Source: Petrosia ficiformis (taxonomy: Eukaryota; Porifera; Demospongiae; Haplosclerida; Petrosiidae). From it: a stretch of DNA of 64,000 nucleotides. Shown one piece after another: positions 50,001-60,554 of the stretch; position 1 is the first letter of the stretch, and the number at the start of each line of letters is the position of its first letter. The notes under the pieces are model-generated. The model was not told the DNA's origin. It was given only the letters and a program-made list of their open reading frames with translations, and searched no databases. Position numbers and translations under genes: made by a program. Location: contig OX345640.1 of assembly GCA_947044365.1 (NCBI GenBank), positions 2,964,001-3,028,000 on the forward strand, given 5' to 3'.

Positions 50001-50694
50001 CTTGTGTTTTGTGTGTCCATATTTATTCTCGTTATCGCCCTTGTTTCATCTTAAAGTTGTGAAACGGTAACTGTGAGTTATAAAAATTGTCATAACTTTA
50101 GAACCAAAAGGTTTTAGAAGAATTCCTATGTTATTTTTTTCCTTGTATAATTTCAAGTCTACCAGTACCCCATTTGAATTGTCAATGTTTTTATTTTTCC
50201 TGAAAAAGTGCTAACAGACACACAGACACACAGACACACAGACAAAACGATTACCGTACCCTTCCACCTACGCTACACGGCGAGGGTAATAATTATGTAG
50301 TTGTGTAACATACAGTTTATTGATTCTATTTAAATGTTCTTATCTATGTGTCATTTTAGATGATATATTAAAGAAATCTCCCGAAGTGGATGATGTCTTT
50401 GATTTAATTAAGGAACACTCGGCCAACTGGTATGATTCCGCTATAGCATTGAAAATCGATGTAAACACTCGTACCACTTTACAAAATGATGGAATGTTAA
50501 CAAATCATGGCAAATTGGAACGCATTCTTCAAATCTGGCGTCAGGCACAGCCATCTGATGTAACCTGGGAGAAGATCCTAGAAGTATTAGAATCAATGAA
50601 GTTAAGAAGAACAGCAGGGGAAGTGAAAAAGTTCTTGGAAAAGCCAAACGTGATTGAGAAATACAGGAAACAGCCAGACTTTGAAACTGTTTGA
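44094..50694 (+). CDS. Gene A: P-loop NTPase-like / coiled-coil / death-fold protein
   Basis: Exons 44094-44249, 44614-44719, 45478-47411, 47473-47506, 47604-47648, 47688-47750, 48733-48837, 49338-49430 and 50360-50694 join in frame to about 956 aa ending TGA at 50692. Order: Ser/Lys-rich N-terminus, NTPase-like core, short linkers, coiled coil, C-terminal death-fold. I do not recognise a named orthologue. The death-fold and NTPase layout recalls innate-immune or apoptosis switch proteins, but no NACHT or leucine-rich repeats are visible. The N-terminal start is uncertain: TTGTTAG|AT precedes the ATG and could be an acceptor of a further upstream exon. Its paralogue is gene B. Confidence 0.85.
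45147..45186. repeat. Perfect 16-bp hairpin
   Basis: GTTAGAGTACAGCCAA and TTGGCTGTACTCTAAC flank an 8-nt loop. It is in gene A intron 2. Function unknown. Confidence 0.8.
45478..47411 (+). CDS. Gene A large NTPase-like exon
   Basis: 645-codon exon. Walker A-like AGLPGCDKST at residues 115-124: the expected Gly before Lys is Asp121, while the paralogue has GCGKS. A hydrophobic strand leads to NIWDIR at 253-258, then YHFLPALWGHLDRSYLWLFL, a WD-containing block placed like a Walker B or G3 motif. Later blocks conserved with gene B include IPLSFVFLRSLFYE, FCKFFMSSGSIIDVSQID, YVIVKPMKFL, ITGYGLVTEEKAK and LTCDPSALHLL. It ends with a CxxC pair (Cys710, Cys713). The Asp in the P-loop may abolish nucleotide binding (inference). 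Confidence 0.85.
47473..49430 (+). CDS. Gene A linker and coiled-coil exons
   Basis: Five short exons. 47473-47506 (YSVPPWRKFKK) and 47604-47648 (TSVKVTSSESLTVE) have exact-length counterparts in gene B. 47688-47750, 48733-48837 (QLKKTQLQLKTLEKKVKMLE...) and 49338-49430 (SELEELKKKYEALEHEAE) form a heptad coiled coil, likely for oligomerisation. All boundaries except the first are phase 1, so exons can be skipped without frameshift. Confidence 0.85.
47895..48047. repeat. Dispersed 140-150 bp repeat, copy 1
   Basis: The segment from AAGTTTGTGTATGAAACAAA to TATATCTTACATCTAAT recurs almost unchanged at 49629-49771, in another intron of gene A. Copy 1 has a small extra block (TAGATAGAA). Confidence 0.85.
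49629..49771. repeat. Dispersed 140-150 bp repeat, copy 2
   Basis: Near-identical to 47895-48047. It sits inside a larger GC-richer insert (about 49545-50285) bounded by CGAGCGCCGTCGGGACAGG and CTACACGGCGAGGGTAATAA and containing a (CACAGACA)n run. Confidence 0.8.
50360..50694 (+). CDS. Gene A death-fold exon (C-terminus)
   Basis: Encodes about 110 residues: DDILKKSPEVDDVFDLIKE, then ANWYDSAIALKIDVNTRTTL, then GKLERILQIWRQAQPSDVTW, EKILEVLESMKLRRTAGEVK and YRKQPDF. The Trp-Tyr helix, the LxxxLxxW helix and the VTWEKILEVLES helix follow the six-helix death-domain pattern used for homotypic adaptor recruitment. It ends the protein. Confidence 0.8.
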
Positions 50695-50869
50695 CTTCTT
50701 TCAACTGAACCCATATTTTAAGAAATTAATAATTAATTTTGTAGTTTTGCTTACAGTAATTCATAACACATTACAGTTATAAAATTAAGGAGTTTTTTTG
50801 TTGCTCTATTTAATTAGTAAAGATATTGTTATTAATTTTAATGAGGGTATTACCTATACCGGGCACAAT

Positions 50870-51010
50870 GCGCAATGGGTACGTACGCATCAATTATAAC
50901 CACGCCCACCTTGATCAAATTCTATATGCGAGGGCGCGCTGGTTCGCGCGTCGCTCTGTCAATTAACGGGCGTGGCGCGTAATATTAACGCGTGCTCGAG
51001 CTCTGCTGTG
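50870..51010. other. CpG-rich patch between gene A and the pseudo-segment
   Basis: GC and CpG are far above the surroundings (GCGAGGGCGCGCTGG, CGGGCGTGGCGCG). It may be an old promoter or part of a mobile element; no gene could be attached to it. Confidence 0.4.
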
Positions 51011-51469
51011 TAGCTTATAGCCTGAAATATATCATCCCTAAGTTCTAAAACATCCTTTAAAAGGTAAACAGAGTAGATAATCAAAATAATAACTATAATA
51101 GGCTGATCTGTTTCAGGCATGATAAAGTTAGCCGAACTGGTGTAGTAATTAGGCTGAACATCCTAGTTAATTAATTGTGTACTTTGTATTATAGCCCTGT
51201 TTTTAAGGTATTTATTGAGATCCCTTTTGGCTGGTCTTTTTGTTAGGATTTGTATGTATCTTTATGTTGTATCTAGATGTATTCTTATTAGATGGAGGCC
51301 TGCTCCTTATTTTCTTCCTTATTTAAGTTCCTTGTTGTGTTGTCAGTTCACGACAATAGATATTTTAGTCAAGAAATACGGTCTTTCAAGACGCCCCTTA
51401 GTTACTACAGCTGGACACCACAAAGCAGTCATAGGGATACTTTTTTTCTCTATTTATATATCTTGTTTT

Positions 51470-51945
51470 TCTTACAAAATGAGTTACTACCTCCATCACA
51501 ATGTATGCCATCACAGACTCTGAAGATGGGAATGGGTCCTCTTGACAGAAAACATCTTCTGGATCATCTCAAAAAACAGGCTCAGGTCAGTAAGATCCTT
51601 AATATATATACACATACCCATACATATAGTCCTTCATACCATGAGTAAGACAGACACATAACCCATATAGTCATTTGACTCAGATGCACACATACCCATG
51701 CATACGGTCCTTCATACCATAACTCAGACAGACACATCCACCTGCCTCATACCACTTTACACAATGATGGACGGTTAACAAATCATGGCAAATTGGAACA
51801 CATTCTTCAAACGTGGGATCAGGCACAGTCCCCTGATGTAACCTGGGAGAAGATCTTAGAAGTATTAGAATCAATGAAGTTCATGAAAAAGTTCTTGGAA
51901 AAACCAGATGTGATAAAGAAATATCGCAAAAAGCCAGACTTTTAA
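51470..51945 (+). pseudogene. Mosaic pseudo-segment: copied tropomodulin exon 2 fused to a death-domain fragment
   Basis: 51478-51585 is a copy of tropomodulin exon 2 (NELLPPSQ...LDRKHLLDHLKKQAQ) whose acceptor AG has become AA. It continues into copied tropomodulin intron minisatellite (CATACCCATACATATAGTCC) to about 51745. The sequence then switches without a gap to the second half of a death-fold exon (51751-51945: TTLHNDGRLTNHGKLEHILQ...), which ends TAA because GAA became TAA. Inclusion of intron sequence shows DNA-level duplication, not retrocopying. Confidence 0.85.
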
Positions 51946-52450
51946 ACTGTTTAACTTCTTTCAACTGAACACGTATTATATGAAATTAATTTTGTATTGT
52001 TTTTTACAGTAATTTATAATCCACACCCGTTTGTTAATAAAAATTAATAGTTTGTTAAACCATGTACACAAGGTGCAGCTAATGTGATAATCATGAATAT
52101 ATTATAGAGAATGTTGTGGTTAGTATGGTGTACTGCTTTTTTTGTATTTGCTGTTGGAAGTGTACTAGATAACTGAGAACAATCCTCACATGTATACGAA
52201 AATGGTACACTATAATTGAACCAAGCACAGTACTTTAGTGTTTTGCTCATCATGTGCAGGTAAAAAGCAGTTACACTAGTGTGCATGTGGGTTTCTGTAA
52301 AAATTAATGGTAGAGTTCTGATTAAGGTGGTACTAGGGAGTGGGCGGATGCGACTCCAATCAGTTTCAAAATGGAATATTACATAGATCTGGTAACTTTG
52401 CTGTTGTTACTACCGAGGATGAGCAAAGGAAGTGTGATGCGTACGGATAT

Positions 52451-52525
52451 GGGATTGGTCTGATACGCTCGCGTTCGCGCGAGACTATAAATAGGTGTGG
52501 TTGTTGTAGCACTGAGTACCTCTCT
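52451..52525 (+). promoter_or_regulatory. Core promoter of gene B
   Basis: An inverted CCAAT box (ATTGG, 52454-52458), a CpG palindrome (CGCTCGCGTTCGCGCGAG) and a TATA box (TATAAATA, 52486-52493) lie in textbook order. The TATA box is 33 bp before the proposed ATG at 52526, so the 5' UTR would be very short. Confidence 0.6.
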
Positions 52526-55500
52526 ATGGCAGCAAGTCTTTCACCAACTTTAGTGAGTTTCAACGTGGTCAATAATCAATACTAGATACCTTCCCCTTAT
52601 TTCATTTAGGCATATTTAAAGTCTTTCAGCTCGAGGAAATGGCAACAAATCTGCAGGTGAGGAGATAGTGATAATGAAATGTATGCACTTAAATAGTACA
52701 GTATATGCATGGAAACAAGATGTATGGTGGAGCTTATTATTAATTTTACTCTGTAACAATGTCATTATACTTCAGTCAGTACAAAGTATCATGACATTCA
52801 AAGTAGTATTCAAAACACTAGTGAAATAGTCCAATACATGTACTAGCTTTTTGACTGGTATTAGTCACTAAGGAATAATATTCACAAAATGTAAGGAAAC
52901 AAGTAATGGTGTACCAGTAAGAGATTTTACCAATATTCTGATAAACTGATAATAATTACTTTAGATATGTTACCAATAACCTATACCAATGCGATATTAT
53001 ATATATACCTTCTGGTTTCTGATTTTTTTAACAGGTCATTTTCTTTATACTTATTAGTATCATAAAAGCATTAATGATGTTGTAATCATAGGAAATGACA
53101 TTGTTAGTACAATATTAGTTACATATTTCAAAAACAACAAATACCGATACTAGAAATAATTACCTTACTGAATTACTGATTATTGGTGCATTACCAGAAA
53201 CAAGTATCAAATATATTTGAAGAGCTTGTCTCTGTGATGAAGATTCATAATGCAGTTATTTAGTTTGGTTACTCTCGAATCAGAAAAAAACTTTATTAAA
53301 AATCAAAGTTACTCACTGTCTTCTTCAGTGTACAACAAACAAAAATGAAAATGGAACAAGATAGGGTGACAGGTGCTATGGTGATAAGTCATTATCACAG
53401 TATTGATTAGTATGTGTAAATGAGATAGACCTGAGTCTGAGGTGATGATGATCAATGTTATAATAATGTGTCATTGGATAGGTGCTAAAGTAAGTTACCT
53501 ATCTCATTTACACATAATTTACTGATTAGTACTTGTCATCTTAATTTCTTGTTGCATTTTCTTTTTTGTTTGTTGTATATACACTGAAGAAGTATAAGTA
53601 ACTGTCAAAACGTTTGAGTTTTTTTCTGATAAAGAGTAACCAAACTACATAAGTATTAAATATTATACTATTCAAACTGCAAATACTATATAGATCTATA
53701 ATTCCTAAGCCACTTCAGGAAATTAGTTCCCCCAATTTATTGCACACAATTTAGTTACATAAAAACAATTACAATTTCTCTTAGACAAATTCAATTTGTG
53801 GTAATGAAACTGATCAAGACAAGAAAATTAGTGAATTTGGACAACTATCTTTGCCATTCCCATCAATATATAATTTTGGTGGGTCAACATTCACTCCTCA
53901 ATCAGGTAAGCCTCTACTATTGAGCATTGTTATAAAATATAATTATTATGTTATATTAGAGAGTAAACACTGCAAAAATTAAATCATTAAAAATAACCTT
54001 TTTGTTGGTTAGTTGCAAGGAATAGTCAATTTAGATTGTCAATTGTCATAGAAGATGTTGTGACTACATGCATGTATGTTACTATAACATAATGTGCACC
54101 AAGTATTAGAAGGTATAAATTAAATTATGTGTTTGAGGGTTTACAAACCTTTTTGATTGCCAATGTTGGCCATATACAATTACATGTACTTTAGTATAAA
54201 TCTTTGACATGAAATATGAGTCGACAGCACCCTAAAATTATAGTGATTCAAATATAATTAGTACAAAGTATCTGTAGCAGTAGATGTATGTATTCCGAAC
54301 AACCAACTAATTGTTAAATCTTGCAACTGTACTAACCACTAAATAGTTTTTTTTTTTGCAGTGCTGTCAGACATCTATCTGAATTAGCTGTGGCATCTAT
54401 ATCATCACTAAGTGTATAGTGTGGTAAACGTATATAAAGCTATACCAGAAGCTAGAAAGCTAATGAACAAAACAATTAATATTCATTACATGGCATCCTG
54501 TTTCTATTTACAAACAACATAATGAAAAATAAATGTATAGTGCTATATTAAGATACCTATGCTGCAAAAACAGAATAATTAAAATAACTACACTGCAAAG
54601 CTAAAATTGTTAAAATAACTATTCGTTATTCGTTAGTACAGTTGCAAGGAAAAATGGAAATTGTAATTTAATTGGTCATGTAGGTTGTTATGACTGCATG
54701 GTGACATAATATGTACTTGTACCACTCATAATGTAATAATTTCAGTTCAATTACCTTATATATACTGCCTAATAGAGAAGCAGAATAAATGTTTTAATTA
54801 AATCATTGTTGGTTTTCCTAACCTTTCTTGTGCATCTAATATGAGATATTAGACATGATAATTGGTACATATATATAATTATCTTTAAGCATGCAGTCAT
54901 AACAACCTGTATGACTGACCAATTAAATATTAATTTGCATCTTTGCAACTGTGCTAGCTCATGCACTTATTATTTTAACAATTCTATTTTTTTCAGTGTA
55001 ATTTAGTGTTTAGTACAGTTGCCAATTAGTTGGAGATATGGTGCCATAGATATACTTTGTACTAATTATATTCAATTAGTTGAAGCACTATAATTTTAGG
55101 GAGATGTCTACTCATATTTCATGTCAAAACTTTTGTATAATTTATACTAAAGTACATGTAATTGTATCTGGGCATCAAAAGGATTTGTAAACCTGCAAAC
55201 ACTTGTTTTAATTCTTTCAATATTTGATGCACATTATGTTGTAGTATGTCATGCATGTATTTTCATGACAATTGATAAAAAAAATTGAGGTTCATGCTAT
55301 TCCTTGCGACTGTACTAACCAATAAAATGGTTATTTTAATGATTTAGTTTTTACAGTTTATATAATGTTCAATTCTTATCTTCTATCTACCTCCATGTAG
55401 TGACATGTAAACCTTGTGAAATACGTGACCTCTTTTTGTCTGGCTTAAAGGTTCCTATTAATCGAATTCTACTAACTGTAGCCGGTTTACCAGGATGTGG

Positions 55501-57244
55501 TAAATCAGAATCTTTGATGACAATGCTAAATGAGGTAGTTACTACTGCAAGAGAGTCATCAATGAAATCAATGGCACCTCTGAGTTTTCTAAGTGCTAGT
55601 AATGGCATGCCTTATTGTGAATTAGCAGCAGCTGTATTACCACATAAAGAGCTAATGTATTTAGAAGCAACCAAGAATACGTGTTACTTATATGCAATGG
55701 AATACTCTATCAATGAGTATTACCACGATCTCTCTCAACAGATTGAAAAGTTCGATAACTCAGGCCTAAAGGATAAATTCTTCAACGACAACGACTTGGA
55801 TTCACATTTTAAACGTATATTTCAAGATTTGAGTCATAATCATGAAATGATTTCATCCGCAGCACCCTCTCCCATTGAGTGGCAAGAAATAATTCCGAAT
55901 GGCCTTCTTTTGATCAATATTTGGGATGTAAGAATGAGTAAAAGTATTTATCATTTTCTACCAGCTCTATGGGGCCATTTGGATAGAAACTACTTATGGC
56001 TTTTCCTAGATCTTGAAAGTAAGCTCAACCAGCTGCCTTCCATTCCTGAAAATGAGTGCTTTAAAAATAGAAATGATCGAGAACTTTTAATGCGTTACCA
56101 CACCAATCTCTATTACTTTCTTCGCTATACAATGCTAGTTAAATCACACAAAGGAGATCGTGAAAATATCTGTTCTCTATTTGCAATGGGAAATCGTGAT
56201 GGTATTTGCAATGTTGAGGATGACATTAAGGATGCTGCCAAAAAAATGGGTGTTAAAAAATCCATAAGAGAGCATATCACATCACTGCAGCGAGATGTTG
56301 ATTATGTCAAAATTCTAAAGGAAGATTTAGATTCTCTTGTGAATCAAAGTCTGAAGTCATCAGAGCATATTCCTCTTTCATTTGTGTTTCTTCGTAGTCT
56401 CTTTTACGAGAATAAAAGAATATACATCACTAAAAATAAGCTGCAATCAAAGGGGCATGATCTTGGTATGTCTAATGATGACTTGAATAACTTTTGTAAG
56501 TTTTTCATGTCTTCAGGCAGTATTATCGATGTTAGCCAAATTGACAAAACCTCACCATACGTAATTGTAAAGCCAATGAAATTTTTACAGGAGCTTGATA
56601 ACATTTTCTATCCTCGATCTGACATTGACTCACAAATTACTGGGTATGGACTTGTGACGGAAGAGAAAGCCAAAGCTATTTTTGGCCACGAATATCAGTT
56701 TTTCATGGATGTCCTTGTATCAGTTGACCTGGCCATACAACTAACAGGAAGTCAGATCGATTTTGAAGGTACCCCACTACCTTGTAATCAATCTTACTAT
56801 TACATGCCAGATGTTCGTGCTATACCTCCTGACCTGACCTGCGATCCTTCAGCTCTTAATCTACTGCTAGAAAACGACTGTCCTCTTTCTCATCTACAAG
56901 TAGTTTTCACAAAACCATACTTTGCCAATGAGCAGTCATCAGTTCTTGTTTTAAAACGAAATACTCCCATCAATATTACAAACATTAGAACAACATCATT
57001 CAATAAGAGCAAGAATGACTTTCAATTGCGATATCTTGGAAATGCAATAGAGATTCGTTTGTCCAATACTGATCCACTTGCTGATGACACTACCTGTGGC
57101 GATATTTTACATGCATGTAACGAAATGATGATGAAAGATCGTTTGCTCCAAACAAAGTATGCCTTCATTGTGATGTGTACTGGTCAGAAGAATACCAATC
57201 ATCTCCACTATAAACATCACAAACTACCATTCAATGACCAGTGA
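52526..57244 (+). CDS. Gene B: NTPase-like paralogue of gene A, reading to an in-frame TGA
   Basis: Exons 52526-52552, 52630-52656, 53785-53905 and 55401 onward join in frame (MAASLSPTL-LEEMATNLQ-TNSICGNETDQ...) to about 672 aa, stopping at TGA 57242-57244. It has an intact Walker A, AGLPGCGKSES (86-96), and NIWDVR at 231-236. The rest of the core matches gene A block by block (IPLSFVFLRSLFYENKRIY, SSGSIIDVSQID, VIVKPMKFLQELD). The TGA sits exactly where gene A has Cys710. After it the frame stays open for 22 codons to a donor at 57310. The two first small exons are inferred from phase and the upstream TATA box. Confidence 0.8.
53258..53668. repeat. Foldback element in gene B intron
   Basis: The left arm AGTTTGGTTACTCTCGAATC and the right arm GATAAAGAGTAACCAAACT are inverted. 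A second inner pair (GTGTAAATGAGATAG with CTATCTCATTTACAC) lies inside. Confidence 0.75.
54000..55330. repeat. Nested foldback elements in gene B intron 3
   Basis: 54006-54335 and 55013-55320 are inverted relative to each other (GTTGCAAGGAATAG with CCTTGCGACTGTACTAACC; ATTACATGTACTTTAGTATA with TATACTAAAGTACATGTAAT). A second foldback (54630-54957: TTAATTGGTCATGTAGGTTG with GACTGACCAATTAAATATTA) sits between them. Confidence 0.7.
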
Positions 57245-57520
57245 GAAAGATGTAAGCAGAATAACAGATCTAATGAATTACTTGAATTGTGGAATAAAGC
57301 AGCACGTGAGGTTAGAGTAGTATAGAAACTTTAAATTAGACTTGAATAATAATTGTTTCTTTCATTACATAATTATAGAATAAGATTCCTAATTGGAGAT
57401 CGTTGCCGGAAGGTCAGTGATGATATGGAATGAATATATTGAATTAATAATAACTTAGTATATCCATTCTTCTAGTGACTTCTATAAGATTGTCTTCATC
57501 AGAAAATTCAGCTTTTAAAG
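57245..57520 (+). CDS. Gene B exonic sequence beyond the TGA
   Basis: The large exon continues in frame (57245-57310, RSNELLELWNKAARE) to GAG|GTTAGA. It is followed by exons 57379-57412 (NKIPNWRSLPE) and 57476-57520 (TSIRLSSSENSAFK), which have exactly the lengths (34 and 45 nt) and phases of the gene A counterparts. Preservation of splice sites and frame suggests the TGA is recent, is bypassed, or is a sequencing error. No equivalents of the next two gene A coiled-coil exons were found before 60555. Confidence 0.65.
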
Positions 57521-57563
57521 GTTTGTATGTTATACTATCATTAAGTATATTCTTATATAATTA

Positions 57564-57795
57564 TAGTGTTGTTCTAATTCTTTGGTACTGGAACTAAAAT
57601 TACTTATAGGGCTACTTTATATTTTAGTTCTAGTATAAAAACTATATAGAACTGATATATATTAGAACTAAAATTAATTTTCCTTAAATACTATAAAACT
57701 AAAATTAACATACTTTCAATACTAATACTTAATTAACACTATAGAACTAAATTATTTGAGCTAATGTACTAGAACTAACTAGAACTAAAATGGAC
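57564..57795. mobile_element. Short relative of the TAGTGTTGTT element
   Basis: Starts TAGTGTTGTTCTAATTCT and is filled with AACTAAAA motifs like the ends of 41916-43562. The right boundary is unclear. Confidence 0.5.
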
Positions 57796-57984
57796 TAGCG
57801 TTGCTAATATCATAGAAACATATCACAAATACCTATTCATATCTAGTGTTTTTATGACTACCAACACCTTCTAGATGGCCAAAGATTGTCGTTAAGGTAG
57901 AGAACGTGCGAGTGGCAAAACTGGCAAAATCTGCTTCATATTATTATTATGATTATTTTTCAGACAAATCATTTTTTTGTTTGT

Positions 57985-58280
57985 TTAACTATTACAATGA
58001 TTCTAGCACAATTCCAGTCACATTCATAGTAAAATTCTGGTCTTAAAGTAGCAAGATGATATCTTCAGATACTATGAAAGAAGACAGTCTCAACTACTAC
58101 AAAGATTTGATCTAAAATCAGACACCATTTTCATTAATCAAGCCACGTGGTATTTAATTGCGCATGCACATTTCTATACTCGAAGTGCTGGAATCATAAT
58201 AGAATTTGTGAGGAAATACATTCTTATAATAATGAATATAAAACTTTTAAGCCATTGTATAATAATATCAGAGAGTACGG
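57985..58280. repeat. Dispersed duplicate, copy 1
   Basis: CAATGATTCTAGCACAATTC, AAATTCTGGTCTTAAAGTA, GATATCTTCAGATACTATGA and AATACATTCTTATAATAATG occur in the same order at 59565-59885. No gene is recognised here. Confidence 0.8.
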
Positions 58281-59159
58281 TAGTACTCTCTATGTAGGTA
58301 TGGCCCAGAAAACAAATGGCCGCCCATACATTTCAATTGCAAATGGTAAGCTGAAATCTCTGGTAATGTATACGGATAAGTTATAATATATATAACATAC
58401 AATATATTGAGTATTTTTATAACTAACAATACCTTTTAGATGCCCAGAAATCTTCGTTAAAGTATAGAACCGGCGAGTAGCAATACTGGCAAATCTTCAT
58501 ATTCACTATTATTATTCTTCTGCTTCTTTTTCAGAAAAATAGATTTCTACGTTTCTGGAGCTATTAAAGTAGTTGTAGCACAAATACAAATATATTTTAA
58601 GTTAAATTCAGGGAAACAAATTTTGTACTGTTCTGTTTCTTGACCTAGACAACGAATACTTTCAGCCACTACAGCAACCTACTCACGATAGGACGCCATT
58701 TGTAATAAACCACACCCTTTAAAACACACCCATTAAATTTAAAAGAATTATGGATGTTGTCATGGAGATGGTGGGCTACAAGTTGTATAAAGTATTATAC
58801 ATATCATCACTTCCACAAATAGCAAAATTTATAAATCCAGATGATACTGAAACGGTCCACGTACAAATCATTAGTATAACTGAATAATGTAGAAATTTCA
58901 TCAATTATGCCACTAATTCATCATTGTATACGAAAATAATAAAAAACATTTTTAAAAATGAAAGAGTATGTAGGGATATATGTTATTATACTGAGTCATT
59001 TAAAAATAGAATCGAAACAAGAATAATATAGAAACATGTTCAGAAATGAAGGAGAATGTAGGAATTGTAATAACAAATAATTATAATATTTCAGTAAATT
59101 TTGAATACCGTCTCCTGGACACCATTCCTGCAGAAAATAGTCATCATGTATTTGATCAA

Positions 59160-59495
59160 AAATTTACCTGAATGATTTAAAAATAGAATCAAAACAAGAA
59201 TAATAAAAAAAACATTTAAAAAAATGAAAGTATGTAGTTATATCAAAACCGAAAAAGCATAGGAGGAACAAGATGGCTTTGGCAACAAAATGAAATACCA
59301 CTTCCACATAACAACCCTACATAAGTATACATAGCTAGAGTAAAGGTAAAACACAAAAAAGCGGTACTTATGTATGGTTGTTATGTGGAAGTGGTATTTC
59401 ATTTTGTTGCCAAAGCCATCTTGTTCCTGTGCTTTTTCAGTTTTGATATATATCCCTACATACTCCTTCATTTTTTAAAATGTTTTTTATTGTTC

Positions 59496-59510
<15 letters not shown>
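59160..59510. repeat. Foldback element family C
   Basis: Arms of about 110 bp (left: GGAACAAGATGGCTTTGGCA, CACTTCCACATAACAACC; right: GGTTGTTATGTGGAAGTG, TGCCAAAGCCATCTTGTTCC) surround a centre near 59320-59365. A (TTA)n run follows. Confidence 0.85.
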
Positions 59511-59535
<25 letters not shown>

Positions 59536-59564
59536 TTCCAGAAAATTTGTTTTTGTTTGTTTGT

Positions 59565-59885
59565 TGAAATATCACAATGATTCTAGCACCATTCCAGTCA
59601 CATTCATAGTAAAATTCTGGTCTTAAAGTATCGAGATGATATCTTCAGATACTATGAAAGAAGACAGTCTCAAAGATTTGATCTCAAATTGGATGCCATT
59701 TTTCTAAGTGTATTCATAAGTGTATTCATTAATCGAGCCACGCGAAATTTAACTACTCATGCGCATTTGTATCTCGGAACATGGAAGCTGAAAAGGTGGA
59801 AGTGCTTGTAATCATAATAACATTTGTGAGCAAATACATTCTTATAATAATGATTATTAATATTAAAGCCATTGTATAATAATAT
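59565..59885. repeat. Dispersed duplicate, copy 2
   Basis: Matches 57985-58280 with small indels. Both copies follow a TTTTTCAG/TTTTCCAG-GAAAAT-type junction and a TTTGTTTGTTT run. Confidence 0.8.
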
Positions 59886-60129
59886 TTTATACTATGATAA
59901 GCATTGGAATACTGAATGGATGACACAGTGACTACATTACTTCTTGTAGGACTGCAGACAGTGCTGTAAGTGAAATAGAGAATATACATCATATGTAAGT
60001 GAAAGAGAATGATAATCAATACATAAATACAAAAGACTGACCTTCATTGATGAACAAATTTTAATGCATTTATGATTTCATAATGATATATAGTATTTCT
60101 GCAATCTACAAAACCATATTCACACCATG

Positions 60130-60450
60130 CATTCAGAAAAAAACAATGAAAACAAGAATAATAAAAAACATTTTCAATAAAAGTGAAAGAAGATGTAGGG
60201 ATGTCAAAACCCAAAAAGCATGTAAACAAGGTTGGGAAGCTAACAAACAAACCCATATAACCCTACATAAGTACAGCTCTTTGTATTTTGGTTTATAGAG
60301 GTGTAAGTACTTATGTAGGGTTATATGGAAGTGGTTTGTTTAATTTTGGGTCCTATGTTAACTTCCCATCATTGTTTACATGCCTTTTTGGGTTTTGACA
60401 TCCCTACATCTTCTTTCACTTTTATTGAAAATGTTATTCTTTTAATAATA
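60130..60450. repeat. Foldback element family C, second copy
   Basis: Left arm AAGTGAAAGAAGATGTAGGG and CCATATAACCCTACATAAGT; right arm ACTTATGTAGGGTTATATGG and CCCTACATCTTCTTTCACTT. The centre is near 60285-60300. Confidence 0.85.
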
Positions 60451-60554
60451 CAACATTCATTAGCAATAAAACTACAGTGTATAATAATTATGCAGTTGTG
60501 TAATATACAGTTTATTGATTCTACTTAAATGTTCTTATGTATGTGTCATTTTAG

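Noticed and set aside
51215..51470. Hydrophobic frame (LLAGLFVRICMYLYVVSR) suggesting a membrane protein
   Set aside because: T-rich composition makes chance Leu/Phe/Tyr runs; no start context, splice support or paralogue.
52340..52585. An 81-codon frame across the gene B promoter
   Set aside because: It overlaps the TATA and CCAAT elements, has no homology pattern, and the spliced model from 52526 explains the region better.
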